NCBI GenBank assembly: GCA_030531555.1
Contig: JAUNNI010000011.1
Span: 1-55,525, forward strand
Source of the DNA: Eubacteriales bacterium
Lineage (GTDB): Bacteria > Bacillota > Clostridia > Lachnospirales > Lachnospiraceae
DNA length: 55,525 bases
Direction: 5' to 3'
Shown: positions 8,473-17,274 of the stretch, piece after piece
Layout of the letters: each line of letters begins with the position of its first letter
Position numbering within the stretch: the stretch's first letter is position 1
Made by a program: the position numbers and the translations under genes
Notes under the pieces: generated by a model
Databases searched by the model: none
The model's input: only the letters and a program-made list of their open reading frames with translations
Told to the model about the DNA's origin: nothing

Positions 8473-10545
8473 TTATTTTCTATTTCTAATGAAATCCAAG
8501 GTAGTCATACAAATCAGCTTATCAAAAATCATAAACATGGCTGGTAAAACAGTCAGTACGACGATGACACTGATGATGGCTCCTCGGGATAAGAGGGTAC
8601 AGATGGAACCAATCATATCTACCCTGGAATATACTGCCACGCCGAAGGTTGCCGCGAAGAAGCTGGCACCGCTGGTGATAACAGAATGGATACTGGTTCT
8701 ATGGGCGATTTTAACCGCCTCCTTCTTCTCCACTCCTGCCAAACGTTCTTTCTGGTAACGATTGGTCATAAGAATCGCGTAGTCTACGGTAGCACCAAGC
8801 TGTATGGTCCCAATTACGATGGAAGCTACAAATGGAATACTAACTCCCTGATAGAATGGGAAAGCCATATTCACATTGATGGCAAGTTCGATGACAGAAA
8901 CCAAAATGATTGGCAAGCTGATAGATTTAAATACCAACATGATGATAACGAAAATTGCCGCAATGGAAAGGAAATTTACTCTCTTAAGATCCACATTAGT
9001 AGTATCTTCCAAATCTTTCATCAAAGGAGCTTCACCGATAACAACCGCTCCATCATCATATCCTTTTACCACTTTTTCGATGCTTGCAATCTGCTTATTT
9101 ACTTTCGGTGTTGCTGATTCATATTCCGAACAAACGAAAGCGATCTCATGTTCATCTCCCTGTAACATATCTTTGATTTCCGACGGAATGAACTGTTCCG
9201 GAATCTCGGATCCTACCAAAGAATTGAGTCCGATGGTCCATTTTACACCGTCAACTTTATCGATATCTTTATACATCTGGGCCTTGTCTGAAGCCTTGAT
9301 GTTTTTGTCCATCATGACTACATGCATGACGTTCATATCAAAGGTATCTTTTAACTTTTTATTTGCCACATTGGAATCCAAATCCGCTGGAAGGGAATGG
9401 GCGATATTATAATAAACATCCACGTGATTGTTTCCATAGGTAGCAGGAACAATCAAAGCCAGGAAAACAAAAATCCAAATCAAATAATGTTTTGTAATAA
9501 AATTGGAAATCACACCCGTTTCCTTGAAGATTGGTTTGTGTTTGGTCTTCTCAATCAATGGATCTAAGAACAAGATCAAAGAAGGAAGGATGGTAACACA
9601 ACATATTACACCGATAACAACACCTTTCGACATTACGATTCCCAGGTCCATACCAAGGGCAAATGTCATAACGCAAAGAGCTAAGAAACCTGCCACGGTT
9701 GTGACAGAACTTCCGACAATGGAAACAAAAGTGCTATTAATAGCATGTCCCATGGCTTCTTCTTTGCTTTCCGGATAGAGAAGTTTATTTTCTTCGTAAC
9801 TATTTAATAAGAAAATGGAGTAGTCCATGGTTACACCCAGCTGTAACACTGCGGTTACCGCCTGTGTAATATATGAAATCTGGCCTAAGAAAATGTTGCT
9901 TCCAAGGTTATATAAAATGGCGATTCCAATACTGGACAAGAAAATGATCGGAATCAGGAAATACTCGGTTGCAAAGATCAATACGATAAGGGAAAGAACC
10001 GCTGCGATGGTTACATAAATCGGAATCTCTTGCATACAAAGGTTTTTAATATCTGTAACAATCCCTGTCATCCCACTGATAAATACTTCTTGATCGGTGA
10101 TGGTTCTCATCTTCTCCAAAGCCTCCATGGCTTCATCCGAGGAAGTGGTATTATCAAATAGCACTAGCATCATGGTGCTGTCCCCTCGTATAAATGACTC
10201 TCTCAAATCTTTGGGAAGTAATTCCACCGGAATGGAAAGATCTGCAACATCGGTATACCAAAGTGTTTTAGCTACATGGTCGATGTCTGCATATCTTTTT
10301 TCTAACTTCTGTACATCTTTAAGAGGCATATTGTCGACGACGACCATGGCAAAGCCACCCGATCCAAACTCATCAACCATAATATTCTGCCCTTCAACAG
10401 TCTCTAAGCTTTCTGGCAGATAACTTAACAAATCATAATTAATCCTGGTCTTTATTACTCCAAATACGGCCGGAACCAGGAGGATTAATCCAATTAATAA
10501 TATCAACAGACGATTTCTGGCAATCCATTTTCCAGCACTCTCCAT
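8473..10545 (-). CDS. MMPL/RND-superfamily membrane transporter
   Basis: This ~690-residue protein has two matching halves, each with an extracytoplasmic domain and a block of about six membrane spans, as in MMPL (YdfJ-type) transporters. The conserved segments LGVTMDYSIFLLNSYEE and LGATVDYAILMTNRYQKE are present, one per half, with the Asp-Tyr pair expected for the proton path. The start is set at 10545 because AGAAAGGA precedes it by about ten bases; an ATG 21 bases upstream (10566) would leave this signal inside the gene. It is the first gene of an operon with the heptad-repeat protein and is divergent from a TetR gene across a symmetric operator, so drug or lipid efflux under TetR repression is likely. 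The substrate is unknown. Confidence 0.82.
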   Translation of the reverse strand: MESAGKWIARNRLLILLIGLILLVPAVFGVIKTRINYDLLSYLPESLETVEGQNIMVDEFGSGGFAMVVVDNMPLKDVQKLEKRYADIDHVAKTLWYTDVADLSIPVELLPKDLRESFIRGDSTMMLVLFDNTTSSDEAMEALEKMRTITDQEVFISGMTGIVTDIKNLCMQEIPIYVTIAAVLSLIVLIFATEYFLIPIIFLSSIGIAILYNLGSNIFLGQISYITQAVTAVLQLGVTMDYSIFLLNSYEENKLLYPESKEEAMGHAINSTFVSIVGSSVTTVAGFLALCVMTFALGMDLGIVMSKGVVIGVICCVTILPSLILFLDPLIEKTKHKPIFKETGVISNFITKHYLIWIFVFLALIVPATYGNNHVDVYYNIAHSLPADLDSNVANKKLKDTFDMNVMHVVMMDKNIKASDKAQMYKDIDKVDGVKWTIGLNSLVGSEIPEQFIPSEIKDMLQGDEHEIAFVCSEYESATPKVNKQIASIEKVVKGYDDGAVVIGEAPLMKDLEDTTNVDLKRVNFLSIAAIFVIIMLVFKSISLPIILVSVIELAINVNMAFPFYQGVSIPFVASIVIGTIQLGATVDYAILMTNRYQKERLAGVEKKEAVKIAHRTSIHSVITSGASFFAATFGVAVYSRVDMIGSICTLLSRGAIISVIVVLTVLPAMFMIFDKLICMTTLDFIRNRK

Positions 10546-10603
10546 TGCATACACATCCTTTCTCATCTATTTTCCATGTACCATTGTACAAAAATAATGA
10601 CTT

Positions 10604-10669
10604 TTGGTCAATTATTAAAAATGACCAATGTTCATTTTGATTAGTAAATGAATTTTGGTCATTTTTAAT
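10604..10669. promoter_or_regulatory. TetR operator cluster between tetR and the MMPL operon
   Basis: Three copies of the half-site TTGGTCA/TGACCAA occur at 10604-10610, 10622-10628 and 10655-10661. The second and third sit in a perfect 15-bp inverted repeat (10614-10628 with 10655-10669), and inside it TTCATTT and AAATGAA form a further inverted repeat. The first and second make TTGGTCA-N11-TGACCAA. This matches an autoregulated TetR control region for the two divergent transcripts. Confidence 0.75.
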
Positions 10670-10682
10670 TTCTATATGGAGA

Positions 10683-10711
10683 TTGACTTTTTTTGTGCTC
10701 TACTTGATAAT
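10683..10711 (+). promoter_or_regulatory. Sigma-A promoter of the tetR gene
   Basis: TTGACT (10683-10688) and GATAAT (10706-10711) are 17 bases apart. The -35 box starts 14 bases from the end of the operator inverted repeat, so bound TetR would block it. Downstream, GTATTTT-TAC-AAAATAC (10732-10748) forms a small perfect hairpin in the leader. Confidence 0.68.
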
Positions 10712-10786
10712 AAAAGAAAAGAAAATTCCCCGTATTTTTACAAAATACAGGAAATCAAACAAAGGATGAAAGGATAAAAAAAAGTC

Positions 10787-11398
10787 ATGAGAAAAGTAGA
10801 TGAGAATAAATTACAAAAGAAAAACGCCCTGCTTCAGTCATCCTTTGATCTGTTTTTAAGTCATGGCTTTAGCAAAACAACTATCTCTGACATTTCCAAA
10901 AAGGCTGGTCTTGCCAAAGGTACTTTTTATCTGTATTTTAAAGATAAATACGATTTGAGAGATAAGCTGATCAGCTACAAAGCCAGTCAGCTACTTGAAG
11001 AAGCACATCAGGTTATGAAATCCCGTCCCAACGCACCGGATTTTGAAACTGCTGTTTTGGAAATGTGTGATTATGTCATTGAACAACTAGAAAAAGATCC
11101 CAAGCTTCTTTACTTCTTATCTAAGAATCTGTCCTGGGGTATTTTTAAGAATATTTTGGAACACGATATCTCCACAGAAGAATCCATCCCATTTATGGAT
11201 TATTACAAAGAAAAATTGGCGTATTACCATGTTCGTTGCGAACATGTTGATTTGATGCTCTTTACAGTCATCGAGTTGGTCAGCTCAACCTGTTATAGCT
11301 GTATCATCCACCAGCAACCTGTATCTATGGATGTATATCAACCATTTCTTCATGAATCGATTCGGGGAATTTTAAAAGTATATTTGGTACAAGAATAG
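10787..11398 (+). CDS. TetR/AcrR-family transcriptional regulator
   Basis: The 203-residue protein has the standard TetR size. Residues ~10-57 are the DNA-binding domain, with the helix-turn-helix TTISDISKKAGLAKGTFYLYF and the following KDKYDL typical of the family. The C-terminal all-helical part is divergent and would bind an inducer. GGATGAAAGGAT precedes the start. It is transcribed away from the MMPL operon, with inverted TGACCAA sites between them, so it most likely represses the transporter genes and itself. The inducer is unknown. Confidence 0.88.
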   Translation: MRKVDENKLQKKNALLQSSFDLFLSHGFSKTTISDISKKAGLAKGTFYLYFKDKYDLRDKLISYKASQLLEEAHQVMKSRPNAPDFETAVLEMCDYVIEQLEKDPKLLYFLSKNLSWGIFKNILEHDISTEESIPFMDYYKEKLAYYHVRCEHVDLMLFTVIELVSSTCYSCIIHQQPVSMDVYQPFLHESIRGILKVYLVQE

Positions 11399-11574
11399 AA
11401 GGGAATAGAGCGATTATTCGGTTGCTATATTCAAGTAATATTGTACGGATCAGTTGTAGACCCAAGAAAGTTTGGGTATATGATGCTCCCATTCTCTCTT
11501 CCCATACCCACTCGTCCCCGAATGACATATACTGTCAAAATCTAACAGAAAGATTAACGACTATAAAAAAGAAT
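11399..11574. other. Non-coding spacer after tetR
   Basis: No gene is supported. A small hairpin ACCCAA-N5-TTGGGT occurs near 11460-11476 without a following T-run. Confidence 0.35.
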
Positions 11575-11635
11575 AGCGATAGCAGATGTATAAGGGAATG
11601 TCATAACACATTTCCCCTATACACCTGCTATCGCT
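11575..11635. terminator. Long bidirectional terminator hairpin
   Basis: AGCGATAGCAG at 11575 pairs with CTGCTATCGCT ending at 11635, and the stem continues through TGTATA/TATACA-type pairing and AGGGAA/TTCCCC to about 24 paired positions. A T-run follows on the plus strand (from 11636), and a T-rich tail also follows on the minus strand. It ends tetR and the convergent ACT-domain gene. Confidence 0.8.
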
Positions 11636-11674
11636 TTTTTAAAATCAAAGCCAAAAGTCAGACTCTTTTCATTT

Positions 11675-12154
11675 CTATAATCCATAATCATCAAACTCAT
11701 CACGAAGTTTCTCAACCACGCGCATCGCTTTTTTCTCGTCGGTAAATACCTTAATTGCGATCTCTGAAGTAGAAATCAAATCCATGGATGCATTGCATTC
11801 ATAAAAGCAGGATAACACTCGTGGAACAATATCACTGTGGGACATGAGCCCTGTACCAGAAAGAGTAACTTTTGCTACATTTTTCTTCATATTCAAATGA
11901 TCAAAAGCGAGTTCCTGGCGATGTGCCATTAAAGTATCGACCGCTTCCTGTGCTTTCTCCTCTTCCACACTAAATACCAGATTGGTATTTCCTTCCACCG
12001 CTTCCGGCTGAAGAATCATATCTACAACGATTCCCTCTTTGGAAAGCTGACGAAAAACATCCAGTGTTTTTCCAGGCTCATCTTTTACACCATGAACCGT
12101 AACATGTGCCATATTTGAATCTACTTTTACTCCGGTAATCACTAACTTTTCCAT
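11675..12154 (-). CDS. Stand-alone tandem ACT-domain protein resembling the aspartokinase regulatory region
   Basis: The ~159-residue protein consists of two ACT domains: the first contains AHVTVHGVKDEPGKTLDVF, the second AKVTLSGTGLMSHSDIVP followed by MDLISTSEIAIKVF. This is the pattern of the C-terminal amino-acid-binding part of class-one aspartate kinases (the ISTSEI motif in particular), but no kinase domain is encoded. The start at 12154 is preferred because GGAGAT sits six bases upstream; an ATG at 12172 lacks a good site. It may sense lysine or threonine and regulate a partner, or be a free regulatory subunit. It is transcribed alone and ends at the shared hairpin. Confidence 0.78.
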   Translation of the reverse strand: MEKLVITGVKVDSNMAHVTVHGVKDEPGKTLDVFRQLSKEGIVVDMILQPEAVEGNTNLVFSVEEEKAQEAVDTLMAHRQELAFDHLNMKKNVAKVTLSGTGLMSHSDIVPRVLSCFYECNASMDLISTSEIAIKVFTDEKKAMRVVEKLRDEFDDYGL

Positions 12155-12172
12155 ATTAAATCTCCAATCCAT

Positions 12173-12498
12173 CCGTGAATTTTTATCACGGATATCATTT
12201 TCTATTCTATATTTCTTCCCATATCTTTTTTGATTATACCGAAAATATTATGACAATTCCATCTTTATTTACAGTTTTTTCATTCCTTTCTCTCTTGGTC
12301 ATTGACCATAAGATCTTATATTGCATTTCACTTCTCGACGCCCTTCCGCCGCCGTAACAATTTCACTTTGGGCATTTTTGATCGCATTTCGCTTTGGAAT
12401 ACCCACTAGCGCTGTGTTTGTCTACAAAATCAAGGCTGGCAAAGAATGGCAGGGCCATTCTTTCAATTCAGACTGAAAATCGGCCTTTTCATACAAGA
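12173..12498. other. Intergenic region with a perfect 10-bp hairpin
   Basis: This ~330-base gap holds no supported gene. AAAGAATGGC (12441-12450) and GCCATTCTTT (12454-12463) form a perfect hairpin with a 3-base loop but no T-run, so it is not a classic terminator. The local G+C (around 12330-12470) is higher than the flanks. Confidence 0.4.
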
Positions 12499-12526
12499 AG
12501 GCTGCCACGCCATAGCGTAACAGCCT
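12499..12526 (-). terminator. Hairpin just downstream of the solute-binding protein gene
   Basis: Read on the minus strand, AGGCTG-TT-ACGC-TATG-GCGT-GG-CAGCCT forms a 12-pair stem if the TT/GG positions pair as G-U. It starts 12 bases after the stop codon at 12538. The following TCTTGTAT is only weakly T-rich, so termination may be incomplete. Confidence 0.55.
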
Positions 12527-12537
12527 ATTCTCATATT

Positions 12538-13407
12538 TTATTCAATTGCTTTATTCACATATTCAAGCAAAGCTGCATTCTTCTTCAGAACTGCTGCCCC
12601 ATAATGCTGTCCTGCGAAACGATCATTTAAGATCTTTGTGGAACTATCTACATAACCACTTAAGATGCTAACGTCAACAGACATTACATCGATGTTGCCA
12701 TCTTTTAATGCCTTGAATAACTGACTATAACTTTCATATTCACAGAAAATAGGATTTACTTTGATGGTATTCATTGTATCAATGTAATTGAGGAAATGCT
12801 CTCTGGTTGTAGCATTTCTTGGCACACCAATGTATTTACCATCAAGGTCAGCGATGGAATGAATGTCATTGCTGCCAAGACTATTGTTGTCTTTGCTGGC
12901 ACCACTATCTCGCACCATAAGACCAATATAATCTGTGTAATAGCTTTCCGAAAGAGCGTATTTTTCCTGACGTTCGTCCGTGATGGTATAAGTTGCTAAC
13001 ATGCAATCAATATCGCCATTTTCAAGCATTTCTTCACGGTCTGCAACCGTAACTGCTTTGATTTCTACCATGTCCTTTTCTCTTGCTTCTTCAGGAGTTA
13101 CATCGAAAAGAATTCCTGCTGTTTTGTAAGCAAGCTCCACTTCCAAACCGGACCAGGAATCTGTGTCGCTCTCATAATAACCAAGTCCTGGAACGTCTGC
13201 TTTACAGCCAACGACCAGTTTTCCTTTGGATTTTAAATTATCAATATATTTACTATCTTGCGCAACATTCTGTGTCTGCGCCTGGGTTGCCTCTGTCGTC
13301 TTGCTTTCCTGTCCCGTTGAGTTGCCTGCGGTAGATCCACATCCGGCAATTGCCATGGAAGCCACGCTAAGCAATGCGACAAAAACGGCTATTTTCTTTC
13401 TTATCAT
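12538..13407 (-). CDS. Amino-acid-type solute-binding lipoprotein (SBP family 3)
   Basis: This 289-residue protein has a lipoprotein signal with lipobox ASMAIAGC, a Gln/Thr-rich linker, then the periplasmic-binding fold of polar amino acid receptors (KGKLVVGCKADVPGLGYYE; GLEVELAYKTAGILF; DIDCMLATYTITDERQEKYALS). No ABC permease or ATPase genes lie near it. Instead it is the third gene of an operon with a sodium/proton-dicarboxylate symporter (21-base gap), which suggests it either feeds a distant ABC transporter or captures substrate for the symporter; the latter would be unusual. A hairpin follows the stop. Confidence 0.85.
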   Translation of the reverse strand: MIRKKIAVFVALLSVASMAIAGCGSTAGNSTGQESKTTEATQAQTQNVAQDSKYIDNLKSKGKLVVGCKADVPGLGYYESDTDSWSGLEVELAYKTAGILFDVTPEEAREKDMVEIKAVTVADREEMLENGDIDCMLATYTITDERQEKYALSESYYTDYIGLMVRDSGASKDNNSLGSNDIHSIADLDGKYIGVPRNATTREHFLNYIDTMNTIKVNPIFCEYESYSQLFKALKDGNIDVMSVDVSILSGYVDSSTKILNDRFAGQHYGAAVLKKNAALLEYVNKAIE

Positions 13408-13428
13408 AACCTCATCCCTTTATGTTTT

Positions 13429-14712
13429 CTATTCGTCATCTTCATCCACGTTGTTGGAATAGAAAACTTCTTTGTTCAAATCACCATTCTGATGAGCTAC
13501 GATTGTTGTACAAACAGCATCACCAGTGATATTAACTGCAGTTCTTAACATATCAAGGATACGGTCAATACCCATGATCAAACCAATCGCCTCTACAGGA
13601 ATACCTACAGATGCAAATACCATGGAAAGTGTTACAAGGCCTACGGATGGGATACCAGCGGTACCAATAGAAGCCAATGTGGCAGTTGCAATAACAGTAA
13701 GATATCCTTTTAATCCAAGCTGCATGCCATATGCCTGTGCTGCGAATACTACGGCAACACCCTGCATGATGGAAGTACCATCCATGTTGATGGTTGCACC
13801 AAGTGGAATGGTGAAGGATGCGATTTTTCTGGAAACACCAATCTTTTCATCCAATGTATCGATATTCATAGGAATTGTCGCATTGGAGGTAGATGTGGAG
13901 AAAGCGAAAGCCATAACTGGGAAGAATTTTTTAAGGAATACCATAGGATTCAGTCTTGTGAAGATCAGTAAGAGAACCATATATACAATGAAACACTGAA
14001 TACCAAGACCAATCACAACGCTTCCCATGTATTTAAGTAATGGTACGAAGGCATCGAAACCTAAGTTGGCAAATGTTCTTGCGATCATACAGAATACACC
14101 GATTGGTGCTAAGTTCATAACGAGCATGGTCATTTCCATCATTAAATCATTGCACTGATTTAAAAGGTTGGCGATCATATTTGCTCTTTCACCCATTTTT
14201 GCAAGGAGGATACCAACGATCAAAGCAAATAAAATAATCTGAAGCATGGTACCATTTGCCAAGGAGTTAAATGGGTTATCTGGGATAATATTTAAAAGAG
14301 TATCCGCTGCGGAAGTTGCTTCTGCTGTTGTAACTTCTGCTGTCTGAATGGATGCCATATTAAGACCGATACCTGGGCGGATTACTGTTGCAACAGAAAT
14401 CGCTACAGTTACGGCAAGAGCTGTTGTACAAAGATAGAAAACGATTGTTTTTCCACCAACTTTACCAAGGGATTTTGTATCACCGATGGCGGAAGCGCCA
14501 CAAACGAGAGAACAAAATACCAGTGGAACTACAAGCATCTTCATGAGACGAATGAAGCCCTGTCCAATTACATAGAAGATACCCTCTACAAAAACTGTGT
14601 CTCGAACATAACAATGTGGAACAAAAAGATTAAATACAACACCAACAACAAGACCAACCAAAAGACCGATGAAAATCTTCGTGGTTAAGCCCATTTTTTT
14701 CTTTTCAGCCAT
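13429..14712 (-). CDS. Dicarboxylate/amino acid:cation symporter (DAACS family)
   Basis: The 427-residue membrane protein shows the family hallmarks: serine-rich re-entrant loop STSTSNATIPMN, the NMDGTSIMQG motif of TM7 and the second re-entrant loop/TM8 region AGIPSVGLVTLSM to DRILDMLRTAVNITGDA. It should import glutamate, aspartate or C4-dicarboxylates with Na+ or H+. The C-terminus is acidic (VDEDDE). It lies between an RmlD-like reductase gene (11-base gap) and a solute-binding lipoprotein, all on the minus strand in one operon. The exact substrate cannot be read from sequence. Confidence 0.88.
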   Translation of the reverse strand: MAEKKKMGLTTKIFIGLLVGLVVGVVFNLFVPHCYVRDTVFVEGIFYVIGQGFIRLMKMLVVPLVFCSLVCGASAIGDTKSLGKVGGKTIVFYLCTTALAVTVAISVATVIRPGIGLNMASIQTAEVTTAEATSAADTLLNIIPDNPFNSLANGTMLQIILFALIVGILLAKMGERANMIANLLNQCNDLMMEMTMLVMNLAPIGVFCMIARTFANLGFDAFVPLLKYMGSVVIGLGIQCFIVYMVLLLIFTRLNPMVFLKKFFPVMAFAFSTSTSNATIPMNIDTLDEKIGVSRKIASFTIPLGATINMDGTSIMQGVAVVFAAQAYGMQLGLKGYLTVIATATLASIGTAGIPSVGLVTLSMVFASVGIPVEAIGLIMGIDRILDMLRTAVNITGDAVCTTIVAHQNGDLNKEVFYSNNVDEDDE

Positions 14713-14723
14713 AAATCTTCCTC

Positions 14724-15575
14724 CTATTTTTTAAGTCCCTTTACATATTTCTCTAAATCTTCTTCCCAAGCTGGCATTTCATAGAGACCAGTGATCTTTA
14801 ACATAAGATTATCAAGAAGAGTCGTTACCATAGCACTGTCATTAGCTCCTGCAGATGCAACAGCAAGAGATGTATCATAACCTGCTGCAGAAAGAATTGC
14901 AGTTGCCATCTGATAACGAGTACAAACACCTTCACCAGATACATGGTAGATACCATATTCTTTCTTTGGAATCATCTCTACGATGAATTTTGCTACGCGA
15001 TCTGCACTGGTTGGGGAGCTGACACGGTCAACTGGTACCTCAAAGGATTCGCCTGCTTTTGCTTTGTCTAATACAAATTTTACATAATCGCCATCTTTAT
15101 CGGTTCCATATACCCAGGAACTACGAATGATCAGATGTTTTGGATTCAATTCACGAACAAAATTCTCGCCTGCGAATTTGGACTTTCCATAAACTGTTTT
15201 TGGTGTAGGAATATCAAATTCATTTTTGGCACGGTTATTTTCTCCAGAGAAAACATCATCAGTGGATAAATGAATAATCTTTACGTTATGCTGCATGGAA
15301 ACAACAGCAAGATTTCTTGCTCCTAAAGCATTAACCTTGAATGCTTCCACCATATTCTCTTCGCAATAATCTGCGTTAGAAATACTTGCACAGTTGATGA
15401 TTACATTTGGTTTGTAGATATCAAATGCCTGCTCTACCGCTTGCATATCTGTAATATCCACTTCTTTTCCTGTTGCCATTACCTTGTAGTCTGTTTTTTT
15501 CTTCAGAATACGTTTGATTGCGGAACCCATTCTACCGGATGCACCGGTAATCCATACGGAATTACTCTTATACAT
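14724..15575 (-). CDS. RmlD-like NAD(P)-dependent sugar-nucleotide reductase (SDR)
   Basis: The 283-residue protein has the Rossmann motif TGASGRMGSAI near the N-terminus, the catalytic YGKSK (Tyr-x3-Lys) in the middle and RSSWVYG after it, typical of the dTDP-4-dehydrorhamnose reductase family. AGGAGGG precedes the ATG. No other rhamnose genes are nearby; instead it leads an operon with a dicarboxylate symporter and a binding protein, so a role on dTDP-rhamnose is not supported by context. Another 4-keto-sugar or small carbonyl substrate is possible. Confidence 0.72.
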   Translation of the reverse strand: MYKSNSVWITGASGRMGSAIKRILKKKTDYKVMATGKEVDITDMQAVEQAFDIYKPNVIINCASISNADYCEENMVEAFKVNALGARNLAVVSMQHNVKIIHLSTDDVFSGENNRAKNEFDIPTPKTVYGKSKFAGENFVRELNPKHLIIRSSWVYGTDKDGDYVKFVLDKAKAGESFEVPVDRVSSPTSADRVAKFIVEMIPKKEYGIYHVSGEGVCTRYQMATAILSAAGYDTSLAVASAGANDSAMVTTLLDNLMLKITGLYEMPAWEEDLEKYVKGLKK

Positions 15576-15829
15576 AGATTTTCCCTCCTATATCTTCATA
15601 AAGAAAAAAGATGCATTCTATAATTTTTGATGCACCTTCGCCTTTCAATTGAATAATATCTTACCACAATTTGGTCATAATTACAACTAATGGGTATGAA
15701 ACATATCAAAAACTTAATTATATTAACTTTTATCGCTTTAATTATTTAAATTGTTAATTATTTGCTGTGTTTTTATAAATCACCTTTTTATTCCCATCAC
15801 CATTTTCTATAAATCATGTTTCTAAATTA
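15576..15829. other. AT-rich divergent region upstream of the thiolase
   Basis: Very AT-rich, without a gene. A half-site TTGTTAAT occurs around 15757, which could be a second weak Rex contact. The remainder shows only A/T tracts. Confidence 0.35.
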
Positions 15830-15861
15830 TTGTTGATTTTTTAACAATACTGTGCGATAAT
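15830..15861 (+). promoter_or_regulatory. Thiolase promoter overlapped by a Rex-type operator
   Basis: TTGTTGA-TTTT-TTAACAA (15830-15847) differs at one position from the Rex consensus TTGTTAA-N4-TTAACAA. Within it, TTGATT (15833-15838) serves as -35, 17 bases before GATAAT (15856-15861), which is preceded by a TGC extended -10. Rex bound at low NADH would therefore block RNA polymerase. Rex control of butyrate-pathway thiolase genes is established in Clostridia. Confidence 0.75.
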
Positions 15862-15967
15862 CAAACCATCAGAATCAGAGAAAGATTTCTCAAAAATCCA
15901 TTGAGCTTTCTTATATATTCTGAAAACGGAATGAATGAATTACATAAAATGAAAAGGAGACGTCACT

Positions 15968-17173
15968 ATGAGTTTAAGAGAAGTAGTAATCGTAAGTGCT
16001 TGCCGTACCCCTATCGGAAAATTCCAGGGACAGTTTAACAAAGTTACAGCTCGTGAATTAGCTATGACAGCTGGTGCTGAAGCAATCAAAAGAGCTGGTA
16101 TCGAAGCATCCATGATCGACAACACTGTTGTTGGTGAAGTATATACAGGAATGCAGGGAAGTCTTCCTGCAAAACAGATCAGCTACCGTCTTGGTGTACC
16201 TGAAACAAGTAATGCATGTGTAGTTAACCAGAACTGTGCATCCGGTATGAGAGCCCTTGAAATCGCTTGTGATAACATCGCAATGGGCAAATCCGATATC
16301 GGTCTTGTAATCGGTGTTGAAAATATGACAAATGCTCCTCACCTTGTACCAAAGGCTCGTGGTGGTCTTCGTATGGGATCCGGAGAAATCGTTGACTCCA
16401 TGCTTCATGATGCATTAATCGACGACCTTACAGGCGGACACATGGGTGTTACAGCTGAAAACGTTGCAAAACTTTACAACATCACAAGAGAAGAATGTGA
16501 TGAAATCGCAGTTCGCAGCCATAACCTCGCTTGTAAAGCAATTGACGAAGGTAAATTCGAAGAAGAAATCGTTCCTGTAGTTGTTAAAGGCAGAAAAGGT
16601 GACAAAGTTATCACAACTGACGAACATCCAATCCGTAACTGTACAATGGAAAGCATCGCAGGATTACGTCCAGCATTCATCAAAGATGGTGTTGTAACAG
16701 CTGCTAACGCTTCCGGTATCAATGACGCTGCTGCTGCAGTTGTTGTTATGAGTCTTGACAAAGCTAAAGAATTAGGAATCAAACCTCTTCTTAAAATGAT
16801 CTGCATCACAGCTGCTGGTGTTGCTCCAGAAATCATGGGTGTTGGCCCAGCCGTTGCAATCCCTAAAGCACTTGATATCGCTGGTCTTAAATATGAAGAC
16901 GTTGACTACTGGGAAATCAACGAAGCATTCGCTGCTCAGTTCATCGGTTGTGGACGTAAATTAAAAGAAGAACACGGCATCGAAATCAACATGGACCGTA
17001 CAAACGTTAACGGTTCCGGTATCGCTCTTGGACATCCAATCGGATGTACTGCTCTTCGTATCATCGTTTCCATGTACTACGAAATGAAACGTAATGATTA
17101 CAAGATCGGTGGCGCTTCCCTCTGTGTAGGTGGTGGCCCAGCTATGGCTTCTCTCTGGACAACAGAAATCTAA
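15968..17173 (+). CDS. Acetyl-CoA C-acetyltransferase (thiolase)
   Basis: This 401-residue protein has the full thiolase fold with catalytic Cys90 in NQNCASG, GHPIG near residue 357 with the catalytic His, and the second Cys in CVGGGPA near 387. It condenses two acetyl-CoA to acetoacetyl-CoA, the first step of the butyrate pathway. AAAAGGAGA precedes the ATG. Codon use is strongly biased towards a few C- or T-ending codons compared with neighbours, which suggests high expression. A Rex operator overlaps its promoter and a strong hairpin terminator follows, so it is a single-gene transcript tied to redox state. The NQNCASG context is a subfamily variant of the usual thiolase active site, so another beta-ketoacyl-CoA is possible. 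Confidence 0.88.
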   Translation: MSLREVVIVSACRTPIGKFQGQFNKVTARELAMTAGAEAIKRAGIEASMIDNTVVGEVYTGMQGSLPAKQISYRLGVPETSNACVVNQNCASGMRALEIACDNIAMGKSDIGLVIGVENMTNAPHLVPKARGGLRMGSGEIVDSMLHDALIDDLTGGHMGVTAENVAKLYNITREECDEIAVRSHNLACKAIDEGKFEEEIVPVVVKGRKGDKVITTDEHPIRNCTMESIAGLRPAFIKDGVVTAANASGINDAAAAVVVMSLDKAKELGIKPLLKMICITAAGVAPEIMGVGPAVAIPKALDIAGLKYEDVDYWEINEAFAAQFIGCGRKLKEEHGIEINMDRTNVNGSGIALGHPIGCTALRIIVSMYYEMKRNDYKIGGASLCVGGGPAMASLWTTEI

Positions 17174-17205
17174 GAAGAACTTATAGAAATATTATAAATA
17201 AACTT

Positions 17206-17237
17206 AAAGAAGGTATCGCCATTGCGATACCTTCTTT
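17206..17237. terminator. Bidirectional terminator after the thiolase
   Basis: AAAGAAGGTATCGC (17206-17219) pairs with GCGATACCTTCTTT (17224-17237) with a 4-base loop. T6 follows on the plus strand, and an A-rich 5' flank gives a T-tail on the minus strand for the convergent Ig-like gene. Confidence 0.9.
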
Positions 17238-17274
17238 TTTCGATCCGAATTAATAGATTTCCTTATCTTTTTTG

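Noticed and set aside
14724..15575. Rhamnose pathway assignment (rfbD)
   Set aside because: No rfbA, rfbB or rfbC gene is near and the operon partners are transport genes.
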